64,000 bases of DNA from Paenibacillus thalictri (GCF_004307995.1 NZ_SIRE01000004.1:62001-126000); one strand, 5' to 3'; counted from the stretch's first letter, positions 46,409 through 55,856 are shown. Notes: a model not told the origin generated them from the letters alone. Made by a program: numbers and translations.

Positions 46409-48009
46409 GAATCGGCATCACCTCGTCTGCCAAGCCAGCCCCAGCGCTTCCGTCCCCTGCGCGGCGCCCATCCGCTCAATAACGGCTGCAGCGACTTTTC
46501 CAGCACTCTCAGCACCTCCGGGCGATCCTGCACAAGCGTGCCATTCCAACAAGCGCCGACGGCTGTCTCGTGGTCGATAAAAGGAATCGCGCAAATTGCC
46601 GTTTGCGGGAGCAGTTGATACCACTCGCGGCAGCTGGACGATTGGGGTGTTTTATTGGCGATATAATGAATTTGCTTTCCCGCAGCCGCCAGCCTCTCCA
46701 GCTCCTTGATGCGGGCAGCCGCTTGTGGAAATGCCAGCTTATGCACAAAAGGGTCAACTACGGCAACGATCGTGTCCGCTTCGTCGGTCACTCCGGCGTA
46801 ATCCGCACTTAGCCACTGCGTCCCGGCATCAATCACAATAAACGGCTTCTTGGTTTTATAAAATAACATGAGCCGCCGCTCTGCAGACCACGACGTTTCC
46901 CCGCCGCTTTGCGGAGGCAGCGGATACCACGCAACCGCCTCTTGTCCCCAGACTGCCCCCGGCGTGTCGGTTTCCGTATAATACCTGTACCCGGCCGGCA
47001 TGTTCCGCTCGCCAAACAACAGCCCGTACAGCTCCGGCGAGTCCCGCGGCCCTTCAATAACCGCACTTCCGTAGCCAAAGATTTCGAGCGCCTTGGCAAT
47101 CCCAAGCGCCGTAAACGTCGCACCGGCCCCCGGGTACAAGGAGCAAACGACAACGACCTTGGGCGCGGACGGCGCGCCAAGCGCGGAAGGAACCGCAGAA
47201 TCGCCGCCGCTTTCAGACTGCAGCCAGCGTTCCAGCGACCGCTTAACCTCCGCCGCGCTTTGGAACCGTTCCTGCGGGTCGGTCCGCAGCAGCTTACCCA
47301 CGATAGCCGCAATCATGTCGGGAACGTCGGCATTCAGCTGCCGGAGCGGCTTCTGCATCGAATAATAATACCCCCCGCCGCTCAGCAAAAAATACATCAC
47401 CGCCCCAAGCGAATACAGGTCGGTCCGCACGTCCGACTGCGATTCCCCGAACTGCTCCGGCGCCGCAAAACCTACCGTGCCGATCCGCACCGTATCGGCA
47501 GAACTCCCTTCGGTAAAGCTGCGGGCGATGCCGAAATCAACCAATTTAATTAAACCGCTGCGGTCAATCATGATATTGGAAGGCTTCAGATCACGGTAAA
47601 TAATCGGCTTCTCGTGTCCTTCATGAAGGTAACGCAGCACTTCGCACAGCTGCAGCGCATAACCTGCGACCAGCCGGACAGGCAGCTTGCGGCCGTACTG
47701 CTCGAATTGCTCCTTGAGGGTCGGTCCTTCGATATAGTCCATCACAACATAGCCGCAATACCCCGATTCCGCTCCGAATACGTCCACAATATCGGGCAAG
47801 TGCGCATGGTTTAATCGGGTCATCATGCCGGCCTCGGCCATGAATCGCCCCGCATCCTTCGGATCAAAGCGGATTTCTTTCAACGCCCACCGTTTCCCGT
47901 TCAGCTTGGCGTCATCCGCCAAATATACCGTGCTGGTGCCGCCGGTGCCCAGCACTTTGACGATGCGATAGCGGTTTGCAAGCACGACACCCGGATCCAG
48001 CGTTTTCAA
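46405..48009 (-). CDS. Ser/Thr protein kinase fused to a MinD-like domain
   Basis: 534 residues. Residues about 15-280 are a Hanks-type kinase with VLGTGGTSTVYLA, Lys in WALKEI, catalytic YRDLKPSNIMI, DFG in LVDFGIA and APE-like AAPEQF, so it should be active. After a Ser/Ala-rich linker, residues about 297-520 look like a MinD/TadZ domain: PKVVVVCSLYPGAGATFTAL with IAKALEIFGYGSAVIEG, and PFIVIDAGTQWLSADY. The P-loop lysine is replaced (GAGATFT). TTG 48009 is seven bases after GGGAGG. It is the first gene of the Tad-like operon. The fusion suggests phosphorylation-dependent control of assembly or positioning. Confidence 0.8.
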   Translation of the reverse strand: MKTLDPGVVLANRYRIVKVLGTGGTSTVYLADDAKLNGKRWALKEIRFDPKDAGRFMAEAGMMTRLNHAHLPDIVDVFGAESGYCGYVVMDYIEGPTLKEQFEQYGRKLPVRLVAGYALQLCEVLRYLHEGHEKPIIYRDLKPSNIMIDRSGLIKLVDFGIARSFTEGSSADTVRIGTVGFAAPEQFGESQSDVRTDLYSLGAVMYFLLSGGGYYYSMQKPLRQLNADVPDMIAAIVGKLLRTDPQERFQSAAEVKRSLERWLQSESGGDSAVPSALGAPSAPKVVVVCSLYPGAGATFTALGIAKALEIFGYGSAVIEGPRDSPELYGLLFGERNMPAGYRYYTETDTPGAVWGQEAVAWYPLPPQSGGETSWSAERRLMLFYKTKKPFIVIDAGTQWLSADYAGVTDEADTIVAVVDPFVHKLAFPQAAARIKELERLAAAGKQIHYIANKTPQSSSCREWYQLLPQTAICAIPFIDHETAVGACWNGTLVQDRPEVLRVLEKSLQPLLSGWAPRRGRKRWGWLGRRGDADS

Positions 48010-48050
48010 GCGTATGCCTCCCTTCCAAGACAACAAACGCGGATCAACGC

Positions 48051-48092
48051 AAAAAAACCGCCCTCAACACGCGACTCGCGTGAAAGGGCGGT
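48051..48092 (-). terminator. Terminator-like hairpin before the kinase gene
   Basis: On the minus strand ACCGCCCT (complement of 48085-48092) pairs with AGGGCGGT (complement of 48057-48064), with an inner CACGCG/CGCGTG stem, followed by TTTTTTT. It may end transcription of the upstream 48240-48665 gene, but it also lies downstream of a promoter at 48146-48174 that faces the kinase gene. Confidence 0.75.
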
Positions 48093-48145
48093 ACTTCCGC
48101 ACTTGGTTTTGGTATAATTTGTAACATTACGCTATCATATATTTC

Positions 48146-48174
48146 GTTATATTTCAACAAAAATCGTTCGACAA
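48146..48174 (-). promoter_or_regulatory. Candidate promoter of the Tad-like operon
   Basis: On the minus strand TTGTCG (complement of 48169-48174), 17 bases, TATAAC (complement of 48146-48151). Transcripts from here would cross the hairpin at 48051-48092 before reaching the kinase start at 48009. Confidence 0.45.
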
Positions 48175-48239
48175 GACCACTTCCGTCATAAATCGGGAAT
48201 GAAACGGCAAACGTCTTGTTTCCTGCAGACCCGCTTCCT

Positions 48240-48665
48240 TTATTCCCCCGGAAGCCTCTTCTGCTGATTTCTGGCCAAATGTTTAAAAAGCGGCAGCAGC
48301 GCGTACAAGTCTCCCGTAGACATCGAATCGACGATTTCCACGATCTCTTCCTTGACCGTTAAGTTTTTTTTCGTTCCTTTGGTTTGCTGCACAGAAGCGG
48401 CTTCTTCCTTTATGACCGGCTCCACAGGGGCAACCGGTTCGCTTTTGGGAGGTTCGGCGGCAATTGCGTCTTCGATTTGAGTCAGCGAAATGTTTTCAAT
48501 GTTTTTCGTATCATCGTTATAGAACAAAATGTACTGCTCCTGGAAATCAAACGAGAAAATTCTGCCGTGCGCTTTTCTTTTGCGACCTGCTTCAATAAAA
48601 TGAAGCTCCACCATCGTTTTTGTGTCTTTCCAATACTCAAGCAGTTCGGCAATATTCACGGTCAT
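48240..48665 (-). CDS. Small cytoplasmic protein, unknown function
   Basis: About 141 residues. The N-terminal half (MTVNIAELLEYWKDTKTMVE, then AHGRIFSFDFQEQYILFYND) looks like a small beta-barrel, possibly binding nucleic acid. A Pro/Glu/Val-rich linker leads to a C-terminal helical part (SMSTGDLYALLPLFKHLARN). I do not recognise the family. GTG 48659 has GAGGG at better spacing than ATG 48665, so the start is uncertain by two codons. It has its own strong promoter at 48745-48773. Confidence 0.6.
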   Translation of the reverse strand: MTVNIAELLEYWKDTKTMVELHFIEAGRKRKAHGRIFSFDFQEQYILFYNDDTKNIENISLTQIEDAIAAEPPKSEPVAPVEPVIKEEAASVQQTKGTKKNLTVKEEIVEIVDSMSTGDLYALLPLFKHLARNQQKRLPGE

Positions 48666-48744
48666 TCCCTCTTTGGACAACAAATTTTAGTGCTTATTTA
48701 CAAAAAACAAACACAAAACCGAATATTTCCACTTCTTATCCATT

Positions 48745-48773
48745 ATTATATTCGGGAAAGCTTGAGCTGTAAA
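48745..48773 (-). promoter_or_regulatory. Sigma-A promoter of the 48240-48665 gene
   Basis: On the minus strand TTTACA (complement of 48768-48773), 17 bases, TATAAT (complement of 48745-48750), a near-perfect housekeeping promoter. Confidence 0.75.
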
Positions 48774-48956
48774 TATTTATATGTAATATTAATTAACATT
48801 AAATTAACAAAAATTTTATATTTGTTACATATTCCGAACCTTCCCGCGGCGAATTCCTGCGATTCCAGTACTTTTTATATCTGAACCTTTAATTTAAGGA
48901 ATTATTGAGACCACATGCAATCTTATTATAAAATTTAGTGTTATGTTTTATTACGC

Positions 48957-48996
48957 AATAAAAAACCGCCAATACGGCAATATGCTGTACTGGCGG
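48957..48996 (-). terminator. Terminator of the Lpl-type ABC operon
   Basis: On the minus strand GCCGCCAGTAC..GTATTGGCGGT forms a stem (CCGCCA 48966-48971 with TGGCGG 48991-48996, extended inward), followed by TTTTTTATT. It starts 24 bases after the stop at 49020. Confidence 0.85.
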
Positions 48997-49019
48997 CAAG
49001 TGAAACTCAGGGCCGATTA

Positions 49020-49904
49020 TTAACCTTTGACAGCGCCGATCATAGCGCCTTTCACGAAAAACTTTTGCACAAATGGATAAACAATCAAGATCGGAATTGT
49101 CGCGATCATCGTCATTGCCGCTTTTATCGTTTCCATCGGGGGCAGCTTGCCGTCGGCATAAGCCCCTGGATCGTCAACCGTGCTAGTCAGCAATATGTTG
49201 CGCAGCACCATCTGAATGGGCAGTTTGTGTGCATCGTTGATATACAATGCAGCGTCAAACCAGGAGTTCCAGTGGAACACCGCATAAAACAAACCGATCG
49301 TAACAAACGACGGCAGCGAGACCGGCACAATGATTTTCCACAAAATCGTGAACGGCTGAGCCCCGTCGATAAAAGCCGACTCTTCCAGCTCGGCGGGCAG
49401 CGCTTGGAAAAACGTGCGCATGATGAAAAAGTTATAAGCGCTAACCAGCACTGGCAAAATCAGCACCCATACCGAATCTTTGAGCCCAAGCAGCGTATTC
49501 AGCAAATAGTTCGGAATGAGCCCGCCGCTAAAAATCATCGTAAAAAAGATAAACATCGCGATCGCGTTGCGGAAGGGCAGCGTCTTTTTGGATAAACCGT
49601 AAGCCAGCATCGCCGTCAGCACAAGATTCAGCGTTGTTCCGACAACAATCCGAAATAACGTGACACCGTACGCCTTATAAACGGAAGAACCCGACTTCAG
49701 CAAGATCATGTATGCGCTCATATCCAAGCGATGCGGGAACAAGATCAGCGCTCCCCGCTCCATACGCTCCGCTTCGCTGACGAATGAAGTCATCAGCAGG
49801 GTGTAAAAGGGAAGCACAAACACAAGCGCAAGCAGTGTAAGCACGGCGTAATTGCCTGTATGAAACCAGGCGTCGCGCCGGCTGTGTTCAAGCATCAGCT
49901 TCAC
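49020..49904 (-). CDS. ABC transporter permease, LplC/YteP-downstream type (CUT1)
   Basis: 294 residues, six helices, C-terminal signature PFVQKFFVKGAMIGAVKG typical of LplC-like permeases. The EAA region reads PAELEESAFIDGAQPFTILW with KIIVPVSLPS. It imports complex carbohydrates or oligosaccharides with the LplB-type partner. GTG start with GGGGAGG upstream. It is the last gene of the binding protein-permease-permease operon next to a YesMN-type system. Confidence 0.93.
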   Translation of the reverse strand: MKLMLEHSRRDAWFHTGNYAVLTLLALVFVLPFYTLLMTSFVSEAERMERGALILFPHRLDMSAYMILLKSGSSVYKAYGVTLFRIVVGTTLNLVLTAMLAYGLSKKTLPFRNAIAMFIFFTMIFSGGLIPNYLLNTLLGLKDSVWVLILPVLVSAYNFFIMRTFFQALPAELEESAFIDGAQPFTILWKIIVPVSLPSFVTIGLFYAVFHWNSWFDAALYINDAHKLPIQMVLRNILLTSTVDDPGAYADGKLPPMETIKAAMTMIATIPILIVYPFVQKFFVKGAMIGAVKG

Positions 49905-49922
49905 GAATACGGACCTCCCCGC

Positions 49923-50912
49923 TTAAAATAAGGACTCTTGGTTGAGCCGTTTGGCCGCATAGTTGGCCGTCAGCACAAGGATTAGGGCGACGGCGTTTTT
50001 AAACAAGCCAACGGCCGCCGTATAGGAGTAATGCAGCGACGTAATCCCTTCGCGGTATACGTACGTATCGACGATGTCGGATACTTGATACACGGCCGGA
50101 CTGTACAGCAGCAGCGTCTGCTCGAAACCGGCGTTCAGCAGATTGCCGATGTTGAAGATCAGCAGGATAACGATCACATGCATGATCCCCGGCAAAGTGA
50201 CGTGGATCGTCTGCCGCCATTTGTCGGCTCCATCCATCCTTGCCGCTTCATACAGCTGCGGATCGATCCCGGTCATCGCCGCCAAATACAAGATCGTATT
50301 CCAGCCGACCGTATGCCACACATGAGAGCCGACCAGCAAGCTCCTGAAATAGTCGGCGCTGCCGAGAAAGAACACCGGTTCCCCGCCGAACAGCCTGACG
50401 ATGCCGTTCACAAACCCGATTTGTGTGGAAAAAAAGTTCATCATCAGACCGGCAATAACAACCCAGGATAAAAAGTGGGGCATATAAGCGATGGTCTGGA
50501 ATACGCGCGCAAACAGCCGGTTGCGCGCTTCATTGACGAGCAGCGCCAGCACAATCGGCGCCGGGAAGCCCCAAAGCAGCTTGTAGATGCTGATCAGCAG
50601 CGTATTGCTCATCACGTTCCAGAAATAGATCGATTCCAGAAACATGCTGAAATGCTTGAGACCGACCCATTCTCCATACAGCATGTCATGAAATACGTCG
50701 AACTCCGAAATGTCTTTAAAAGCGATCACGATGCCCAGCATCGGCAAATAATGAAAAACAAGAAAGTACACGATCCCGGGGAGAATCAAATAATAATAAA
50801 ACCTGTGCTTTTTGACGGCGGTCCACAACGTGCCGGATTTGCTTCGCCGCTTTATGCGGGCAGTCTCGTTGATCCCCGCTGCGGCATGCGGTATGGTCCA
50901 TTGTTTTCTCAT
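49923..50912 (-). CDS. ABC transporter permease, LplB type (CUT1)
   Basis: 329 residues. LPGIVYFLVFHYLPMLGIVI and AFKDISEFDVFHDMLYGEWV mark the LplB/YtcP class. The EAA region is PQLYEAARMDGADKWRQTIH, ahead of VTLPGIMHVI. The cytoplasmic N-terminal extension of about 35 residues is basic. ATG 50912 lies six bases after the shifted-frame stop of the binding-protein gene. Confidence 0.93.
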   Translation of the reverse strand: MRKQWTIPHAAAGINETARIKRRSKSGTLWTAVKKHRFYYYLILPGIVYFLVFHYLPMLGIVIAFKDISEFDVFHDMLYGEWVGLKHFSMFLESIYFWNVMSNTLLISIYKLLWGFPAPIVLALLVNEARNRLFARVFQTIAYMPHFLSWVVIAGLMMNFFSTQIGFVNGIVRLFGGEPVFFLGSADYFRSLLVGSHVWHTVGWNTILYLAAMTGIDPQLYEAARMDGADKWRQTIHVTLPGIMHVIVILLIFNIGNLLNAGFEQTLLLYSPAVYQVSDIVDTYVYREGITSLHYSYTAAVGLFKNAVALILVLTANYAAKRLNQESLF

Positions 50913-50918
50913 AGGCGG

Positions 50919-52533
50919 CTACTTCTTGATCGAGGCGTTAAACTGCTCGGTCATGGCGTCGTTCAGCTTGTCGAGCCCTGCCTGCTTCAACTCCCCGATA
51001 AATTTGTCCCACTCCCCGAGCGGTCGGACGCCCATAATAAATTTGAACTGTTCTTCGTTGCGCAGCCTGTTTAAATCGCCAAGCGTCGGCACCTTTGCTT
51101 CGATCGCCTTTTTGTCGTAAACAATGTTGCTGTCGATCGGCTTTTTGCTGCTGGAATAGTCGGTGACCGATTTTTGCAAATAATTCGGAATGCTTCTGAT
51201 CCAGCGGCGAAGTCGTGCGGATTTTCGATTCGTTGGCCACGCCAAGGCCAAAGCTGAGCTCGCCGATATACGTCTTGTCCTTGACCAGCACCTCGTAGCT
51301 GCCCGTATTTTTGTCCGCCCACTTCCAGTCCTTGCCTTCGATCCCCAGATCGGCCGTCATGAAATTGCTGGTGTCGGCGTAAATCCAGTCGAGAAATTTT
51401 ATTACGGCCTCGGGGTTTTTCGACTTTTTGGAGATGGTATACACCTGAGGCGAGAAAGCGGCCAGCGTCTGGACTTTGCCTTTAGGTCCGGACAGCTCTG
51501 AGGCGACCTGATAATCCATCTCGGGAATACCCAGCTTCGGGGCAATAATCGTCATGCGTGAATACCAGCCGCCCCAGGAGCCGACCCGGTTTGTTTTTAA
51601 CACTTCCGTCGGGTCGTAGTTCGTAAACGACTCCTTCAGGATATAACCTTTGGCGTACCAGTCGGCCAGCTTGGCGATCATGTCCTTATATCCGGGGGCC
51701 TGCTCCGGCCACTTCAGCTTGTTATCGCCCGGATCGAGCCAATCGCCGCTGCCCGGCTCCGTGAAAGCTCCGGCAAACGCACGGCGCACCCGGTCCATAG
51801 CCACATCCTTGGACGGATCCAGCTCCAGCGCAAGCGCGATCGTGTCGTCTTTGCCGTTGCCGTCCGGATCCTTTTCCTTAAAGGCTTTCAGCACGGCTTC
51901 ATATTCGTCGATCGTCTTAGGCATTGAAAGGTTCAACTTTTTCAACCAGTCGGCGCGTACCCAGACCGGAGATACCGCCAGCGAAGGCGTCCGCGGAATA
52001 CCCCATATTTTGCCGTTTTTGTCGGTGACGCCTTCCCAAGCGTCTTTCGACCATGCTTGCTTGATGTGCTGACCGTACTTGTCGAGCAGCTCGTTGATCG
52101 GCTGAATCGCGCCTCTGGAAGCGAAATCGGTCCAGTTCGGGGCCAGAAATAAGTCGATATCCTCGCCTGAAGACAACAGGACATTCAGCTTTTCGTCGGA
52201 TTGCGCTCCCTTTGGCGGGAAGATCACCTTTGCTTCCACGCCGGTCTTGTCTTTAATCGCGCCGACCACTTCGGCGAGCCTCTCAGGCTGGCTGCCCTGC
52301 GGAAACGAATCCTGCCGACCGTTGTTGGCGTATATCGTAATTTTTGCCGCTTCCTGCGGCTTATTGGCGCTGGCCCCGGCCGCTGCGGCGGGCGGATTGT
52401 TGGCGCTTGCGCCGGATGCTGCAGCGGGCGGTTTGCCGGCATCGCTCCCGCCGCCGGCGCAGCCTGCGGTTACGACGAGCAGCGCTAGGGCTGATGATGC
52501 TATACCCGTGGTCCGGGTTTTAAACGATTTCAT
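50919..52533 (-). pseudogene. Frameshifted extracellular sugar-binding protein (LplA-like)
   Basis: A lipobox VTAGC leads into an Ala/Pro/Asn linker, then an LplA-type SBP (KITIYANNGRQDSFPQGSQP, then LNVLLSSGEDIDLFLAPNWT). The frame is normal to about residue 460 (ESKIRTTSPLDQ). Downstream protein-like sequence continues in another frame: SIPNYLQKSVTDYSSSKKPI, then FIMGVRPLGEWDKFIGELKQ, ending NASIKK at 50919. The in-frame reading beyond the break (ending at 50938) is Gln/Arg-rich and unlike the family. A one-base indel near 51190-51215 explains this. It could be a real mutation or a sequencing error. ATG 52533 follows GGGAGG. Confidence 0.82.
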
Positions 52534-52719
52534 TGATCTGCCTCCCTTGTTCACTGTTCATTCACTGGCTTTCGCCAAACTGTCATGTATGCGGATACAT
52601 TGGACGCCTTAAATGTATCAAAGGGAGCTCTGCAGCAAAATCCAATTTCTTACGTTTTTATTGAGATTTCTAATCATCGTAACAAAAATTTCAGCTTCCT
52701 CACCGACTGCTCAGGTTTT

Positions 52720-53958
52720 TTAAGAACTTCGACTTGCGCTTTTCTTGTACTCGTTAGGCGTCATTCCGGTATGGTTTTTAAAGCATGCGCTGAAATAATA
52801 CGGATTGGAGAAACCGACCTTCAGCGCTACCTCATACATTTTTAAGTCCGTATGCCGCAGATGCTCCTGCGCTTTTTCGATACGGAGCTTGACGATATAT
52901 TCGCTTAAATTCTGCTTCATTTCTTTCTTGAACATGGAGCTCAAGTAGGAGGGACTTAGCCCAATTTCCCGGGCAATGAGATTTAATCCAAGATCCTCTC
53001 TGGCATATGAGCTTTGCACCCATTCCACCGCCTGCTGCACGAGCTGACGCGAATTCGGCACTCCTAGCCCGGCAATCTCCGCACAAAGCCGCTTCGCCAT
53101 GTGTTCCAGCCAGCTTTGCAGCTTATTTTCAGCGGCTGCCTGCCGCAGCTGCTGAAACAGCTCCGGTCTGGGCGGAAAAGCGGCTTCACGATCGACGCCC
53201 AGTTCGGCGACGATACGGATACATTTGCACAACAGCTCGAAAAAAACGCTTAACGTGTAATCGAGGTGAGACGAGGACGCCCGCAAGATGGCGTCCAGTT
53301 CGCCCAGCAGCGCCACGGCGGCCGCTTCGTTGCCTGCTCGGATCAGCTTGGGCAGCTCCTCCTCAAACCGCGCCGGAAGCTCGGCGATCTGGGCAACACT
53401 GCTTGCCGGGCCGATTGCAGGTCCCGCAGCATAATCTGCGGCATCACCGCCTCCATAGCCGATGCTGCCGGCAGCCAGCACCGGCCTCTCGCCTCCCCGG
53501 CTCCATTCTCCGGTTATGCCGGTTCCGTCTCCTTGCTCCTGCATATATGATCCAGGCAGACCGCCGCCTCCGTGATCCCGCCGCTCGTTCCGGCGCTTGA
53601 GCAGCTTTTTGACCACATCAAGAAGGTAGCCGTAATCAATCGGTTTCGTCACATAATCGGCCGCGCCAAGCCGGATCGCTTTGCGGGCGAATTCAAAATC
53701 GTCGTGCGCGCTCAGGAAAACGATACCCGTATCCGGATGGCTGATGCGGATATGTTCCGCCATTTCCAATCCGTCCATCAGCGGCATCACGATATCGCTG
53801 ATGACTACATCCGGAGCCTGTCGTTCGAACAGCTCAAGCGCTTCTTCGCCGTTGTCCACGGCCGCCAGCACCTCGATGCCGTGCTCGTGCCAAGCAATAT
53901 TTTCGCACAAACCCATCTTTGTTATTTGGTTGTCTTCGACGATCACGATTTTATTCAA
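52720..53958 (-). CDS. Response regulator, YesN type (receiver + AraC HTH)
   Basis: 412 residues. Receiver domain with Asp55 in VVISDIVMPLMDG and Lys near 105 in ADYVTKPIDYGYLLDVVKKL, a middle linker with several Gly/Ala-rich runs, and a C-terminal AraC HTH (LGLNLIAREIGLSPSYLSSM, then YEVALKVGFSNPYYFSACFK). It should activate the adjacent Lpl-type transporter in response to the sugar sensed by its kinase. It starts with TTG 53958, overlapping the kinase stop by eight bases. Confidence 0.93.
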   Translation of the reverse strand: MNKIVIVEDNQITKMGLCENIAWHEHGIEVLAAVDNGEEALELFERQAPDVVISDIVMPLMDGLEMAEHIRISHPDTGIVFLSAHDDFEFARKAIRLGAADYVTKPIDYGYLLDVVKKLLKRRNERRDHGGGGLPGSYMQEQGDGTGITGEWSRGGERPVLAAGSIGYGGGDAADYAAGPAIGPASSVAQIAELPARFEEELPKLIRAGNEAAAVALLGELDAILRASSSHLDYTLSVFFELLCKCIRIVAELGVDREAAFPPRPELFQQLRQAAAENKLQSWLEHMAKRLCAEIAGLGVPNSRQLVQQAVEWVQSSYAREDLGLNLIAREIGLSPSYLSSMFKKEMKQNLSEYIVKLRIEKAQEHLRHTDLKMYEVALKVGFSNPYYFSACFKNHTGMTPNEYKKSASRSS

Positions 53959-55735
53959 TGGACAACACTCCCCTGGTCAAACTTGCCGTATTCGGAATCG
54001 TAACGGTGATCCTAGTGCCCGCGCCCGGGGCGCTGTCGGCCTGCAGCCCATACGCGTTCCCGAAATAAAGCTTCAGCCGGGCATTGACGTTGCCCAGGCC
54101 ATAACCGCCGTCCGCCGCAAACGTGCCGCTATCGATCGTTTTCGCCACCCCTTCCAAAGTGCGGCTGTCCATGCCGACTCCATCATCCGATACGGCGATA
54201 CGCATGATCTCGCCGTCCATGCTGCCGGTGATGCGAATAATTCCTTTTCCGCGTTTGTTGCGGATACCGTGATAGATGCAATTTTCCACGATGGGCTGCA
54301 GCGTAAACTTCATGATCAGACAGCGGTCCATGCTTTTATCCACGTCGATCTCCCATTCGATTTTATTGCCGTAATGCATTTTTTGGATGTGCAAATATTG
54401 CGCGATCATCTCCAGCTCCTGCCGCACCGTAATACGGTCCGCCCCTTTGCTTAAAGCAAGCCGAAAAAACTTCGACAACGACAGCAGCATATCGCTGGCC
54501 AATTCGTTGCGGCGGCCGTCCAGACAACTTTTGATCGAATCAAGCGTGTTGTACAAAAAATGCGGGTTGATCTGCGATTGCAGCGCTTCGAGTTTGGCCT
54601 GCGTTTCGTTCAGCCTGACCCGGTACACCTGCTCGATGAGACCGCGGATCCGGCGAACCATCCTGTTATACGTATAAATCAAACGGTCCATTTCATCCCC
54701 TTCGTGGGAAACCGCTTTCAATTCTACCTCCTCCAGATGCGCTTCGTCGCCTTCCTTCCAGCGGCTCGCATCCATGCCTTTCAGCAGCAGCTTCAGCCTG
54801 CGGGTCAAGCTGTGGGCCAGAAGAAAGCTGACAAGCGCAACGACAGCCAGCATAGCAACGGCTCCCCAAACGATCGAATCACGTATGGCCCGGCTTTCTT
54901 TCAGCAGCTGATTAAGCGGAATTTCGGAGACGATGCGCCAGCCGCTAAGCGGGATACGCCGGATGATGTTCAGGCTTCCGCCGGTTTTGTAGGCTCCGTC
55001 GGCATATTGACTGAGCGGCTGCGGCAGCGGGCTGCTCCATGCCGTGCGAAACCGCTGCGGCTCGGCGCCAAACGCGATCCGCCCCTCTTCGTCAATTACG
55101 ATTGTGCGCCGTCCTTCCTCCATGCCGATGCTTTGCGTCAAGGCGGTCAGCTCGGATTCCTCTAGATCGATGAACAGCACCGCGGAAATCTCGTCATAAT
55201 CCAGCGGATTATTGATGATTTGGTATGCCGAAACAAGCCGGTTCCCCTTCTCGTCGGTCAGCGCCTTCCAGTGGAGTCCATACGGTTCGGCCAATACGTT
55301 GCCAAAATCGCTGGTTGCAAGCAACTGCTGCAAGGAATACACGTTGGTATCGAGATAACTTCGGTTCATATAAAGCCGGATATGGAAAAACGAATACGTG
55401 CGCTGCAGCTTATCCATAAAGCTGTTCAGCTCCTCGTAGTCGCGGATTGCCTCATACAGCGGCTTGCCGGCATCAGGCATATTGGCCTTCCGGAACTCCT
55501 CGCTGCCAATGATAAGCCCGGCCGCGTCCGCAGCCTGCTGAAGCCGCTTGGAAATATTTAATTCATTCTGCTGCAGCGTCTGCGACATCGAATGAGTAAT
55601 CTTGTCCTCCAACACGCCGACAAACTGCGAATAAGCAAAAAAAGCGACCACAACAATTGGAACTACGGAAGTGACAGCCAGGCTTAACAACAGCTTGTTC
55701 CGGTAATTGATATTAAGACGTAAGCGCTTAAACAT
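53951..55735 (-). CDS. Sensor histidine kinase, YesM type
   Basis: 594 residues. Two membrane helices (about 14-36 and 290-312) enclose a ~250-residue extracellular sensor, then a HAMP region, a His_kinase block with ALQSQINPHFLYNTLDSIKS and a C-terminal HATPase (IVENCIYHGIRNKRGKGIIR, then VSDDGVGMD and GGYGLGNVNARLKLYFG). This class senses carbohydrates directly or via binding proteins. It is the first gene of the kinase-regulator pair. Confidence 0.95.
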   Translation of the reverse strand: MFKRLRLNINYRNKLLLSLAVTSVVPIVVVAFFAYSQFVGVLEDKITHSMSQTLQQNELNISKRLQQAADAAGLIIGSEEFRKANMPDAGKPLYEAIRDYEELNSFMDKLQRTYSFFHIRLYMNRSYLDTNVYSLQQLLATSDFGNVLAEPYGLHWKALTDEKGNRLVSAYQIINNPLDYDEISAVLFIDLEESELTALTQSIGMEEGRRTIVIDEEGRIAFGAEPQRFRTAWSSPLPQPLSQYADGAYKTGGSLNIIRRIPLSGWRIVSEIPLNQLLKESRAIRDSIVWGAVAMLAVVALVSFLLAHSLTRRLKLLLKGMDASRWKEGDEAHLEEVELKAVSHEGDEMDRLIYTYNRMVRRIRGLIEQVYRVRLNETQAKLEALQSQINPHFLYNTLDSIKSCLDGRRNELASDMLLSLSKFFRLALSKGADRITVRQELEMIAQYLHIQKMHYGNKIEWEIDVDKSMDRCLIMKFTLQPIVENCIYHGIRNKRGKGIIRITGSMDGEIMRIAVSDDGVGMDSRTLEGVAKTIDSGTFAADGGYGLGNVNARLKLYFGNAYGLQADSAPGAGTRITVTIPNTASLTRGVLSIE

Positions 55736-55856
55736 AATCTCCCTCCCTTTTTTAGGAAACGCGCGCAGCTCAAATTATAAGTCCGGCCACAAGGTTAAAC
55801 AATACGGCTAAAGTTAAAATCTTGAAATAATCCACCTTTTCTAGAAATTGTCTAAC

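Larger units (their letters stand above)
48666..49019. other. AT-rich intergenic region, 354 bases
   Basis: It holds the promoter of the small gene (48745-48773) and the terminator of the Lpl-type operon (48957-48996). The part at 48780-48950 is very AT-rich with no gene or clear further site. Confidence 0.6.
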
